Made by a program: the position numbers and the translations under genes. Shown piece by piece: positions 8,787 to 17,291 of a DNA stretch of 64,000 bases; position 1 is the first letter of the stretch; each line of letters starts with the position of its first letter. The notes under the pieces are model-generated. The model saw only the letters and a program-made list of their open reading frames with translations. It did not search any database and was not told where the DNA came from. This DNA is from Streptomyces aureoverticillatus (GTDB taxonomy: Bacteria > Actinomycetota > Actinomycetes > Streptomycetales > Streptomycetaceae): contig NZ_BMSY01000005.1 in NCBI RefSeq assembly GCF_014649395.1, positions 372,001 through 436,000 of the forward strand, written 5' to 3'.

Positions 8787-9527
8787 TCAGTCCTTGTGGA
8801 CGGTGCCGTCCGGGTCGAGCCCGCGGAAGGAGAGCAGCACGATCAGGATGCCGCCGCAGACGATCGCGGAGTCCGCGAGGTTGAACACCGCGAAGCCCTT
8901 CGGGGCGATGAAGTCGACGACGGCGCCCTTGAAGACGCCGGGTGAGCGGAAGATCCGGTCGGTGAGGTTGCCGAGCGCGCCGCCGAGCAGCAGGCCGAGA
9001 GCGATCGCCCAGGGCAGGCTGTAGAGCTTGCGCGCGAGCCGGGCGATCACCACGATCACGGCCGAGGCGATCACCGTGAAGATGATGGTGTACGCCTCAC
9101 CGACCCCGAAGGCGGCGCCCGCGTTGCGGATCGCGTTGAAGCGCAGCAGGTCGCCGACCACCTCGATCGGCTCGTGGTGCTCCAGCTCGGCGACCACGAT
9201 CATCTTGCTGATCAGGTCGAGCGCGTACGCGAAGAGGGCCACTCCGAAGAGCACGGCGATCTTGCGCCGGCCCTTGGGCCGCGGCTCGTCCTCGGGCGCC
9301 TGCCCCTCCTCGGACGGCTCGCCGCCCTTGGCCGGCCGGTCGGCCGTCGGCGCCTGCCCGTCCGAGGGGCCGGAGGTCTGCCCGTCCGCGGAGCCGGGGG
9401 GCTGCCCCTCCGTGGAGCCGGGAGACCGCCCGTCCGCGGAGCCGGAGTCGGAATCGGACGGCTCCGGTCCGGCCCCCGCCGCCTCAGGGATGTCCGGCGT
9501 ACCGATGATGCGCTCCGCCTCTGCCAC
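8787..9527 (-). CDS. lspA: Lipoprotein signal peptidase (SPase II)
   Basis: A 246-residue aspartyl protease that removes signal peptides from prolipoproteins in the plasma membrane. Four hydrophobic helices lie between residues ~88 and ~235. The catalytic pair are D190 in GNLTDR and D219 in NLADS; FNAIRNAGAAFG is the third conserved motif. The family is usually 160-200 residues; here about 85 hydrophilic residues precede the first helix. They are Ser/Gly/Asp/Pro-rich and built from imperfect 8-residue repeats (ADGRSPGS, TEGQPPGS, ADGQTSGP). GTG at 9527 has GAGGGAC upstream, so the tail is probably translated and cytoplasmic. Confidence 0.94.
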   Translation of the reverse strand: MAEAERIIGTPDIPEAAGAGPEPSDSDSGSADGRSPGSTEGQPPGSADGQTSGPSDGQAPTADRPAKGGEPSEEGQAPEDEPRPKGRRKIAVLFGVALFAYALDLISKMIVVAELEHHEPIEVVGDLLRFNAIRNAGAAFGVGEAYTIIFTVIASAVIVVIARLARKLYSLPWAIALGLLLGGALGNLTDRIFRSPGVFKGAVVDFIAPKGFAVFNLADSAIVCGGILIVLLSFRGLDPDGTVHKD

Positions 9528-9605
9528 GTGAGTCCCTCAACCTAGGTACCTGACTGGGGACGAGGGTACGGCACACACGTACGGACCAGGACGCGCAGGC
9601 CACGC

Positions 9606-10790
9606 TCAGTAGCGCCGTTCCTGCTTCTGCTTGCACTCGACGCACAGAGTGGCGCGCGGGAAGGCCTGCATGCGCGCCTTGCCGATGGGGTTGCCGCAGT
9701 TCTCGCAGAGTCCGTACGTCCCCGCGTCGAGGCGCTCCAGGGCGCGCTCGGTCTGCTCCAGCATCTCCCGGGCGTTCGCGGCGAGCGCCATCTCGTGCTC
9801 CCGGGTGATGTTCTTGGTGCCCGTGTCGGCCTGGTCGTCGCCCGCGCCGTCCCCGGAGTCCCGCATCAGTCCGGCGAGCGAGTCCTCGGACGCCTGGATC
9901 TCGCTGCGCAGCCGCAGCGCCTCGGACATCAGCTCGGTACGTGCCTCGGCGACCTCTGCCGGGGTCCACGGATCCTCGCCGGGACGCACCGCGAGCTCGC
10001 CGGGCGCGGCCGCGGCCCGTGCCTTGGGCACCGCGCCGGCCTTCTTCGCCGCTGTCGCCGTGCCCGGAGTCTTCTTCGCAACCACCGTCGTGGCTCCCGT
10101 CGTCTCCGCGGCCTGAGCCGCACCCTCGACCGCGGACGCGGCCGACTTCTTGGCCGTACGTTTTCTGGCCCCTGGGCCCTTGGCGGCACCCGTCGCCCTC
10201 TTGGACGCATCCACCCCGCCGTCCGCCTCCTTCTTGGCGGCGGATTCCGCGGCCGCTGCGGCACTCTCGGGAGTCTCCCCGCGAGCCCCCGCTGTGGAGG
10301 CCGCGGACGCGGTGGATGTCTTCTTGGCGGTCGCTTTCTCGGCGGACGTCTTCTTGACGGCTGCCTTGTCGGCGGTCGTTTTCTTGGCAGCGGCCTTGTC
10401 GGCGGCCGCTTCGGTGGCAGCAGCAGCCTTGTCGTCGGTCGTCTTCTTAGTGGCGGCCTTCTTGCTGGTCGTCTTCTTGGCGGCGGTCTTGGCGGTCGAC
10501 TTCTTAGTGGCCGCCTTCTTAGTGGCCGCCTTCTTAGTGGCCGCCTGCTTAGTGGCCGCCTGCTTCTTCGTGGCCGCCTGCGGCGGGGAGGTCTCCTTGG
10601 AGGTCGCCTTGGAGGACGCGGCCTTCGTGGTCGTCTCCTTGGAGGCCTTCGCCGAGACCACCTTCTTGGTGGCCGCCGCGGTGGCCACCACGACCTTCCT
10701 GGCGGCACCTGCCGCGGCCCCCCGCGCGGCAACCGCGGCCGTGGATCTGCTCGACGCCGACTGCTGTACGGCGGTCTTCTTCGCCACCAT
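9606..10790 (-). CDS. DksA/TraR zinc-finger protein with long Lys/Ala-rich tail
   Basis: A 394-residue protein in two parts. Residues ~1-260 are Lys/Ala/Thr-rich with repeated KKAATKK-like units resembling histone H1 tails. The last ~120 residues are a DksA/TraR domain: a coiled coil (about residues 285-360) and a C4 zinc finger CENC-x17-CVEC. DksA-type proteins enter the RNA polymerase secondary channel and alter transcription; the basic tail suggests DNA or RNA binding, which is inference. The tip Asp residues of classical DksA cannot be assigned with confidence. ATG at 10790 has GAAGGGG 7-13 bases upstream; earlier in-frame codons lack a ribosome site. It lies 78 bases before lspA on the same strand. 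Confidence 0.88.
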   Translation of the reverse strand: MVAKKTAVQQSASSRSTAAVAARGAAAGAARKVVVATAAATKKVVSAKASKETTTKAASSKATSKETSPPQAATKKQAATKQAATKKAATKKAATKKSTAKTAAKKTTSKKAATKKTTDDKAAAATEAAADKAAAKKTTADKAAVKKTSAEKATAKKTSTASAASTAGARGETPESAAAAAESAAKKEADGGVDASKRATGAAKGPGARKRTAKKSAASAVEGAAQAAETTGATTVVAKKTPGTATAAKKAGAVPKARAAAAPGELAVRPGEDPWTPAEVAEARTELMSEALRLRSEIQASEDSLAGLMRDSGDGAGDDQADTGTKNITREHEMALAANAREMLEQTERALERLDAGTYGLCENCGNPIGKARMQAFPRATLCVECKQKQERRY

Positions 10791-11093
10791 GGCCGCGGCC
10801 CCTTCACATATTGTGATCTTGCACGCGAATCGTGCTGGGACGATAAATCGACTCCAGGCCCGCGGCAACGGGGCACGCCGCCCGATTCGCCCACCCCCCA
10901 GGGCCGCACGGCGAGCCTGCATGCGTTGTGCCCAGCTCCCCGCCGGGTAATCCGCCCGGCGTACCGGGCCAGGATCCGGACACTGCACATGTCGCCATTC
11001 GGGTCAGTCTCCGCCGCTTCGGCGATACCGGTCATGAGTCTGTTTTCTGCTGAAATCAAGGCATAAAATGGGCTGAGAGCAAAGAGGTGCGTC
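10791..11093. other. Divergent intergenic region, dksA-like / DUF1059
   Basis: These 303 bases hold the promoters of two divergent genes. CATAAAAT at 11061-11068 is a plausible -10 region for the rightward DUF1059 gene, 26 bases before its start. An AT-rich patch around 10806-10850 probably serves the leftward gene. I see no RNA gene or strong hairpin. Confidence 0.4.
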
Positions 11094-11285
11094 ATGCGTA
11101 AGACAGCCGACTGCCGGGAATTCCCGAGCGAGACCCACTGCACCCTCGCCATCTCCGGCGAAGAGGAAGAAGTGGTCCGCGCCGCCAGCGAACACGCCGT
11201 GTCCGTCCACGGGCACACGGACAGCCCGGAGCTGCGGAAGATGGTCCGCGACTCCCTCAGGGACGAAGTCCCTCAGCACGCCTGA
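11094..11285 (+). CDS. Small DUF1059 family protein
   Basis: A 63-residue soluble protein. The start MRKTADCREFPSE followed by CTLAISGEEEEVV matches the DUF1059 pattern (K-T-x-D-C-R-x-x-P-S-E-x-x-C-T-x-x-I), including two conserved cysteines at positions 7 and 17. AGAGGTGC precedes the ATG at ribosome-binding distance. The C-terminal half predicts as an amphipathic helix. The family has no established function; the conserved cysteines suggest metal binding or redox sensing, which is only inference. Confidence 0.82.
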   Translation: MRKTADCREFPSETHCTLAISGEEEEVVRAASEHAVSVHGHTDSPELRKMVRDSLRDEVPQHA

Positions 11286-11336
11286 GGCGAGTGCCCGAAT
11301 AACCGGTCGGCCCCTCCGCCCCGGCCCCGTACACTG

Positions 11337-11640
11337 GCCGGAGCGAGAAGCGTGGATGGGGACGAGTAGCGGCGTACGCAGCCATGAGCGACCCGGGGAC
11401 GGTGTGAGCCCGGGGGCGAGCGCGACGTGAAGATCACCCCGGAGCCGCCGGAAGAACGCCGTGCCCCGGCCCCCTGTGGGGCGGACCAGGCCAGTAGACC
11501 CGGCATCGCGACCCCAATGAGGGGGCCTTCCAGGGCGCCGAGCGCGCCAGGAGGGCCAAGGAGGGTGGTACCGCGGGAGCGCAGCAGCGCAGCCTCTCGT
11601 CCCTCCGACGGAAGGGAAGAACGTCCGCCGGAGGAAGCGC
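11337..11640 (+). promoter_or_regulatory. T-box riboswitch (isoleucine) of ileS
   Basis: The ileS leader has the canonical T-box sequence AGGGTGGTACCGCGG at 11562-11576, whose UGGN bulge pairs with the uncharged tRNA acceptor end. The 5' part has GATGGGGACGAGTAG near 11354-11368, typical of T-box stem I. AGATCACC at 11431-11438 offers ATC as an Ile specifier codon. Downstream, CCTCTCGTCCCTCCGACGG can pair with the ribosome site CCGCCGGAGGAAG, so uncharged tRNA-Ile probably frees the Shine-Dalgarno. That translational mode is known for actinobacterial ileS T-boxes. The 5' limit is approximate. Confidence 0.9.
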
Positions 11641-11644
11641 GAAC

Positions 11645-14600
11645 ATGACACCGCCCCCGCAGTACCGCCAAGTGCCGGCCCAGGTCGACCTGCCTGCCCT
11701 CGAGCACGCCGTGCTCGACTTCTGGCGCGAGCAGAAGATCTTCGCCAAGAGCCTGGAGCAGTCCGAGGGCCGCCCCGAGTGGGTGTTCTACGAGGGCCCG
11801 CCCACGGCCAACGGCATGCCCGGCGCGCACCACATCGAGGCCCGCGTCTTCAAGGACGTCTTCCCGCGCTTCCGCACCATGCGCGGCTACCACGTCGCCC
11901 GCAAGGCCGGCTGGGACTGCCACGGCCTGCCCGTCGAGCTCGCCGTCGAGAAGGAGCTCGGCTTCAACGGCAAGAAGGACATCGAGGCGTACGGCATCGC
12001 CGAGTTCAACGCCAAGTGCCGCGAGTCGGTGACCCGCCACACGGACGCCTTCGCCGAGCTCACGACCCGCATGGGCTACTGGACCGACCTCGACGGCGCC
12101 TACCGCACGATGAACCCCGAGTACATCGAGTCGGTCTGGTGGTCCCTGAAGGAGATCTTCAACAAGGGCCTCCTCGTCCAGGACCACCGCGTCGCCCCCT
12201 GGTGCCCCCGCTGCGGCACGGGCCTGTCCGACCACGAGCTGGCGCAGGGCTACGAGACGGTCGTCGACCCGTCCGTCTACGTCCGCTTCCCGGTGACCGG
12301 CGGCCCCCTCGCGGGCCAGGCCGCCCTCCTGGTGTGGACGACCACCCCGTGGACGCTGGTGTCCAACACGGCGGTCGCCGCGCACCCGGACGTCACGTAC
12401 GTGGTGGCCACCGACGGCAAGGAGAAGCTGGTCGTCGCCCAGCCCCTCCTGGAGAAGGCCCTCGGCGAGGGCTGGGAGGCCACCGGCCAGACGTTCACCG
12501 GCGCCGAGATGGAGCGCTGGACGTACCAGCGCCCCTTCGAGCTCGTGCCCTTCCCCGCCCCGGCGCACTTCGTGGTCAACGCCGACTACGTGACCACGGA
12601 GGACGGCACCGGTCTGGTCCACCAGTCCCCCGCCTTCGGTGAGGACGACCTCAAGGTCTGCCGGGCGTACGGCCTGCCGGTCGTGAACCCGGTCCGCCCC
12701 GACGGCACCTTCGAAGAGGACGTACCGCTCGTGGGCGGTGTCTTCTTCAAGAAGGCGGACGAGGCCCTCACCAAGGACCTCGGCGACCGCGGCCTGCTCT
12801 TCAAGCACATCGCGTACGAGCACAGCTACCCGCACTGCTGGCGCTGCCACACCGCGCTCCTGTACTACGCGCAGCCGTCCTGGTACATCCGCACCACGGC
12901 CGTCAAGGACCGCCTCCTCCAGGAGAACGAGAAGACCAACTGGTTCCCCGACTCGGTCAAGCACGGCCGCTTCGGCGACTGGCTGACCAACAACGTCGAC
13001 TGGGCGCTGTCCCGCAACCGCTACTGGGGCACCCCGCTGCCCATCTGGCGCTGTGAGGAGGGCCACCTCACCTGCGTCGGCTCCCGCCAGGAGCTGACCG
13101 AGCTGACCGGCACCGACCAGTCGGGCCTCGACCCGCACCGCCCGTTCATCGACGACGTCACCTTCCCCTGCACCCACGAGGGCTGCTCCCTCGAAGCGGT
13201 GCGCGTGCCGGAGGTCATCGACGCCTGGTACGACTCCGGGTCGATGCCGTTCGCGCAGTGGGGCTACCCGTACAAGAACAAGGAACTGTTCGAGTCCCGC
13301 TACCCCGCGCAGTTCATCAGCGAGGCCATCGACCAGACCCGCGGCTGGTTCTACACGCTGATGGCCGTCGGCACGCTCGTCTTCGACAAGTCGAGTTACG
13401 AGAACGTCGTCTGCCTCGGCCACATCCTCGCCGAGGACGGCCGCAAGATGTCCAAGCACCTGGGCAACATCCTGCAGCCGATCCCGCTCATGGACCAGCA
13501 CGGCGCCGACGCGGTCCGCTGGTTCATGGCGGCCGGCGGCTCCCCGTGGGCGGCCCGCCGCGTGGGCCACGGCACCATCCAGGAAGTCGTCCGCAAGACC
13601 CTCCTGACGTACTGGAACACGGTCGCCTTCCAGGCGCTCTACGCCCGTACGTCGAAGTGGGCCCCCTCGGACACCGACCCGGCCCCCGCCGACCGCCCGC
13701 TCCTCGACCGCTGGCTGCTCAGCGAGCTGCACGCCCTCACCGACCAGGTGACGCAGGCCCTGGACGCCTACGACACCCAGCGCGCGGGCAAGCTCCTGTC
13801 CGGCTTCGTCGACAACCTCTCCAACTGGTACGTACGCCGCTCGCGGCGCCGCTTCTGGCAGGGCGACGCGGCCGCGCTGCGCACGCTGCACGAGGTCGTC
13901 GAGACGGTCACGCGCCTGATGGCCCCGCTGACCCCGTTCATCACCGAGCGTGTCTGGCAGGACCTGGTCGTGCCGGTCACGCCGGACGCCCCGGAGTCCG
14001 TGCACCTGGCGTCCTGGCCGGCGGCGGACCTGTCGGCGATCGACCCCGAGCTGTCGCAGCAGATGGTGCTCGTGCGCCGCCTCGTCGAGCTGGGCCGTGC
14101 CTCGCGCGCCGAGTCCGGCGTCAAGACCCGTCAGCCGCTGTCCCGCGCGCTGGTCGCGGCCGCCGGCTTCGAGACGCTCGACGCCGAGCTGCGCGCCCAG
14201 ATCACCGAGGAGCTGAACGTCTCCTCCCTCGCCTCGCTTTCGGAGGTGGGCGGCTCCCTGGTCGACACCACCGCCAAGGCCAACTTCCGCGCCCTCGGCA
14301 AGCGGTTCGGCAAGGGCGTCCAGGCGGTGGCCAAGGCCGTCGCGGAGGCCGACGCGGCCGCACTGTCCCTCGCCCTGCGCGAGGGCACGGCGTCGGTGCA
14401 GGTCGACGGCGAGACGGTGACGCTGGCCCCGGACGAGGTCATCATCACCGAAACCCCGCGCGAGGGCTGGTCGGTGGCGTCCGACTCCGGCGCCACGGTC
14501 GCCCTCGACCTGGAGCTCACCGACGAGCTGCGCCGCGCGGGACTGGCCCGTGACGCGATCCGCCTGATCCAGGAGGCCCGCAAGAACAGCGGCCTGGACG

Positions 14601-14791
14601 TCGCGGACCGCATCGCCCTGCGCTGGACGGCCACCGACCCGGCGGTGAGCACGGCCCTGACCGACCACGCGGCCCTGATCGCGGACGAGGTCCTGGCCAC
14701 GGACTTCGCCTCCGGCGAGGCGGACGACACGTACGGCACCCCGTTCGAGGACCCGTCCCTGTCCCTGACGTTCCGCCTGCGCAAGGCGTAG
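11645..14791 (+). CDS. ileS: Isoleucine--tRNA ligase, long eukaryote-like form
   Basis: A 1048-residue class I aminoacyl-tRNA synthetase that charges tRNA-Ile. The HIGH-type motif is P59-G-A-H-H63 inside EGPPTANGMPGAHH, and the KMSKS motif is KMSKH starting at K601. The editing (CP1) domain lies between, with TTTPWTL around residue 235. The protein has the GPPTANG / PGxHH signature and length of the IleRS2 (eukaryote-like) class; it lacks the C-terminal four-cysteine zinc finger of E. coli IleRS. IleRS2 enzymes are generally less sensitive to mupirocin, a family statement not tested here. ATG at 11645 follows GGAGG at 11630-11634, which is part of the T-box switch. A 20-bp hairpin follows the stop. 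Confidence 0.97.
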   Translation: MTPPPQYRQVPAQVDLPALEHAVLDFWREQKIFAKSLEQSEGRPEWVFYEGPPTANGMPGAHHIEARVFKDVFPRFRTMRGYHVARKAGWDCHGLPVELAVEKELGFNGKKDIEAYGIAEFNAKCRESVTRHTDAFAELTTRMGYWTDLDGAYRTMNPEYIESVWWSLKEIFNKGLLVQDHRVAPWCPRCGTGLSDHELAQGYETVVDPSVYVRFPVTGGPLAGQAALLVWTTTPWTLVSNTAVAAHPDVTYVVATDGKEKLVVAQPLLEKALGEGWEATGQTFTGAEMERWTYQRPFELVPFPAPAHFVVNADYVTTEDGTGLVHQSPAFGEDDLKVCRAYGLPVVNPVRPDGTFEEDVPLVGGVFFKKADEALTKDLGDRGLLFKHIAYEHSYPHCWRCHTALLYYAQPSWYIRTTAVKDRLLQENEKTNWFPDSVKHGRFGDWLTNNVDWALSRNRYWGTPLPIWRCEEGHLTCVGSRQELTELTGTDQSGLDPHRPFIDDVTFPCTHEGCSLEAVRVPEVIDAWYDSGSMPFAQWGYPYKNKELFESRYPAQFISEAIDQTRGWFYTLMAVGTLVFDKSSYENVVCLGHILAEDGRKMSKHLGNILQPIPLMDQHGADAVRWFMAAGGSPWAARRVGHGTIQEVVRKTLLTYWNTVAFQALYARTSKWAPSDTDPAPADRPLLDRWLLSELHALTDQVTQALDAYDTQRAGKLLSGFVDNLSNWYVRRSRRRFWQGDAAALRTLHEVVETVTRLMAPLTPFITERVWQDLVVPVTPDAPESVHLASWPAADLSAIDPELSQQMVLVRRLVELGRASRAESGVKTRQPLSRALVAAAGFETLDAELRAQITEELNVSSLASLSEVGGSLVDTTAKANFRALGKRFGKGVQAVAKAVAEADAAALSLALREGTASVQVDGETVTLAPDEVIITETPREGWSVASDSGATVALDLELTDELRRAGLARDAIRLIQEARKNSGLDVADRIALRWTATDPAVSTALTDHAALIADEVLATDFASGEADDTYGTPFEDPSLSLTFRLRKA

Positions 14792-14810
14792 CACCCGGAA
14801 CCCGTGAGCC

Positions 14811-14856
14811 CGAAGGCCCGGTCCCGCCAAAGAAGCTTGGCGGGACCGGGCCTTCG
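14811..14856 (+). terminator. ileS terminator hairpin
   Basis: A perfect 20-bp inverted repeat (arms 14811-14830 and 14837-14856, loop AGAAGC) begins 19 bases after the ileS stop. There is no T tract, as is common for Streptomyces terminators. Confidence 0.8.
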
Positions 14857-14925
14857 GCGTTGCGTACACAGGCACAACTGAACGTTTCTGCAGCGCCGTG
14901 CACGATAAACACGACAAACACGGCA

Positions 14926-14965
14926 AAAGGGCGGGGCCCCCGGAATCCCGGGGGCCCCGCCCTTT
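14926..14965. terminator. Terminator hairpin downstream of divIVA
   Basis: A perfect 18-bp inverted repeat (14926-14943 and 14948-14965, loop AATC), very GC-rich, flanked by AAA and TTT so it can end transcription from either side. It lies 34 bases beyond the divIVA stop and facing ileS. Confidence 0.75.
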
Positions 14966-14999
14966 ACGGCTGCCGACGCCTATGGCGTGGTGACGCCCG

Positions 15000-16103
15000 T
15001 CAGTTGTCGTCCTCGTCGATGAGGAAGCCGCGCATCGGCGAGGGAGCCTGCTGCATGGGCTGCTGCCCCTGCGGCCGCACCGGCGCCATCGGCTGCGTCA
15101 TCGCGGGCGACATCTGCTGCTGACCGCCGTAGGACGGCGCGCCCTGCGACTGGTTGCCACCCATCGACTGGTTGCCGCCGTAGGACGGGGCACCAGCACC
15201 GGCCGACGCCATGGAAGGCGCCGGGGACGGCGGAAGGGAGGCGGTCGCCGGGGTCCGCGGCGGGGCCAGCGAGTCGTCGGCCTGGGTCTCCAGCTGACGC
15301 AGCTGCGACTCCAGGTAGGACTTCAGCCGCGTGCGGTACTCGCGCTCGAAGCCGCGCAGGTCCTCGACCTTGCGCTCCAGCGTGGCGCGGGCGGACTCCA
15401 GGGAGCCCATCGCGACACGGTGCTTCTCCTGCGCGTCCCGCTCCAGGGCGTCGGCCTTGGCGCGGGCGTCCCGCTCCAGACCCTCGGCACGCGAACGGGC
15501 CTCGCCGACGATCTTGTTGGCCTCGGAACGGGCCTCCGCGATCGCCTGGTCGGCGGTCTGCTGGGCAAGGGAGAGCACGCGCGCGGCGCTGTCGCCGCCG
15601 GGGCCCTGCCCGGGCTGGGGCATCTGCGGACCGTGGCCACCCATGGGACCGCCCATGGGGCCACCCATCGGGCCCTGACCCATCGGGCCGGGACCCTGCG
15701 GGCCTCCCTGCGGACCATGCCCACTGGGGCCCGCGGGAAGCTGCGGCGCACCGCCCGGAAGCTGCGGCGGGCCGCCCATCGGGTGCTGCTGCTGCGGCGG
15801 CACCGGCTGCGGACCCGATATTGCGGCGGGCACGGGAGCGCCCGGACCGCGCTGGTCCTGCGGCCCGTCGGGGCCACCCGGACCGCCGGGTCCCTTGCGC
15901 ATACCGCCCTGCTGCTGGTTCTGCGCGGCGGCGCGCGTGGCCGCGGCCAGCTTGGCGCGCAGGTCCTCGTTCTCGCGGAGCAGGCGAGTCAGTTCGGCTT
16001 CGACCTCATCGAGGAAGGCATCGACCTCGTCCTCGTCATAGCCTTCTCGGAGGCGGACGGTCGTGAACTGCTTGTTCCGCACGTCCTCGGGGGTCAACGG
16101 CAT
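15000..16103 (-). CDS. divIVA: DivIVA/Wag31 polar growth protein
   Basis: A 367-residue cytoplasmic coiled-coil protein that marks hyphal tips and directs apical wall growth; it is essential in Streptomyces. The N-terminal DivIVA domain (MPLTPEDVRNKQF, then a coiled coil to about residue 55) binds curved membrane. A Pro/Gly/Gln/Met-rich linker (about residues 60-165, with MGGPMGG repeats) follows, then a second long coiled coil (about 170-265) and a Gln/Pro/Gly-rich tail. This two-coil layout with a long linker is the Streptomyces form. ATG at 16103; it ends the minus-strand division block. Confidence 0.95.
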   Translation of the reverse strand: MPLTPEDVRNKQFTTVRLREGYDEDEVDAFLDEVEAELTRLLRENEDLRAKLAAATRAAAQNQQQGGMRKGPGGPGGPDGPQDQRGPGAPVPAAISGPQPVPPQQQHPMGGPPQLPGGAPQLPAGPSGHGPQGGPQGPGPMGQGPMGGPMGGPMGGHGPQMPQPGQGPGGDSAARVLSLAQQTADQAIAEARSEANKIVGEARSRAEGLERDARAKADALERDAQEKHRVAMGSLESARATLERKVEDLRGFEREYRTRLKSYLESQLRQLETQADDSLAPPRTPATASLPPSPAPSMASAGAGAPSYGGNQSMGGNQSQGAPSYGGQQQMSPAMTQPMAPVRPQGQQPMQQAPSPMRGFLIDEDDN

Positions 16104-16149
16104 CTCTTCACCTCAACGTAGTCGTCGGCATTCGGCAAGACCGTATCGT

Positions 16150-16434
16150 TCACAGCCGGCTCACGACGGAGATCAGGATGTAGACGATGATCATCAGTAC
16201 GAAGAAGGACAGGTCGAGCGCCACGCCCCCGAGACGCAGCGGCGGAATGAACCGCCGCAGAAGCTTGAGCGGTGGATCGGTGACAGTGTAGGTGGCCTCC
16301 AGAACGACCACCATCGCCTTGCCGGGTTGCCATGAGCGGGCGAACTGGAAGACGTAGTCCATGACCAGTCGGAAGATCAGCACGATGAGGAAACACATCA
16401 GCGCGATGTAGATCACTTGCAAGACCACGCCCAT
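16150..16434 (-). CDS. YggT/YlmG-family membrane protein
   Basis: A 94-residue integral membrane protein with two hydrophobic helices (about residues 5-25 and 72-92) joined by a segment containing DPPLKLLRRFIPPLRLGG, the YggT signature. The family sits between sepF and divIVA in many Gram-positive genomes and is linked to septum or nucleoid organisation, without a defined biochemical role. ATG at 16434 is preceded by GGGAGAGGG. Confidence 0.92.
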   Translation of the reverse strand: MGVVLQVIYIALMCFLIVLIFRLVMDYVFQFARSWQPGKAMVVVLEATYTVTDPPLKLLRRFIPPLRLGGVALDLSFFVLMIIVYILISVVSRL

Positions 16435-16514
16435 GTTCGCGTTTCCCTCTCCCCTGTTCTCAGTCGAGTCCGTGCTGGGTCGATCCGGTAACTGCCGTCT
16501 ACTGCACTTGCGTC

Positions 16515-17162
16515 TCAGCTCTGGTTGAAGAACCCGCCCTCTGCGATGCGGGCCTTGTCCTCCGCCGTGACATCGACGTTAGCAGGCGACAACAGGAACA
16601 CCTTCTGCGTCACTCGCTCGATACTGCCATGCAGGCCGAAGACGAGACCGGCGGCAAAGTCGACAAGTCGCTTCGCGTCCGTGTCGTCCATCTCCGTCAA
16701 GTTCATGATCACCGGGGTGCCTTCGCGGAAGTGTTCCCCGATGGTACGGGCTTCGTTGTAGGTCCGGGGGTGGAGTGTGGTGATGCGGTAGGGCTCACGC
16801 TCGGACACGACCTTGGGCATGATCACCGGTGCGTTCTTCTCCAGGCTCTGGCGTTCAGGTGTGATGGATGCCACGGGGGCGATTCGCGCCGGACGTCCCG
16901 ATTCGGCGGGAAGTGAAGCGGCGCGAGGCGCCGGGTCGCGAGGTGCCGGCGGCTGCACCACTCGTACCGATTCGTCCCGATCCAAGTCCCGGTCCGACAA
17001 GTGGGACTGGTGCGACTGGTGGGGCGGTTCGTGCCGCCGACGGTCGCGCTCGGGCTCCGGCTCGGGCTCGAAATCGTCATCGGGGTCGAATCCCCGACCG
17101 TCGTAACCGTCGTCCTCCACGAGGCCGAGGTAGACCGCCATCTTGCGCATCGCGCCGGCCAT
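16515..17162 (-). CDS. sepF: SepF, FtsZ membrane anchor
   Basis: A 215-residue protein with an N-terminal amphipathic membrane-targeting helix (MRKMAVYLGL), a charged disordered linker rich in Asp/Glu/Pro (residues ~17-105) and a C-terminal SepF domain (about 115-205) ending in VDVTAEDKARI. SepF binds the FtsZ C-terminal tail and polymerises into arcs, tethering the Z ring; actinobacteria use it in place of FtsA, which is absent from this cluster. ATG at 17162 follows GGAGGAC at good spacing. Confidence 0.95.
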   Translation of the reverse strand: MAGAMRKMAVYLGLVEDDGYDGRGFDPDDDFEPEPEPERDRRRHEPPHQSHQSHLSDRDLDRDESVRVVQPPAPRDPAPRAASLPAESGRPARIAPVASITPERQSLEKNAPVIMPKVVSEREPYRITTLHPRTYNEARTIGEHFREGTPVIMNLTEMDDTDAKRLVDFAAGLVFGLHGSIERVTQKVFLLSPANVDVTAEDKARIAEGGFFNQS

Positions 17163-17291
17163 GCTCTGAGTCCTCCGCTCTGTGGTGGATCGAGAGGTCC
17201 GTCGTCATCAACTGCCCGCGATCCACGAGGCATCCCCGCCGAACTGCGGGAATGACCATATTTTCTGCTGTGGTCCGACTTCCTGGCGACG

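Noticed and set aside
11273..14926. A 1217-codon open frame antisense to ileS
   Set aside because: It mirrors ileS codon by codon and has no recognisable domain; ileS has all class I synthetase motifs and a T-box leader.
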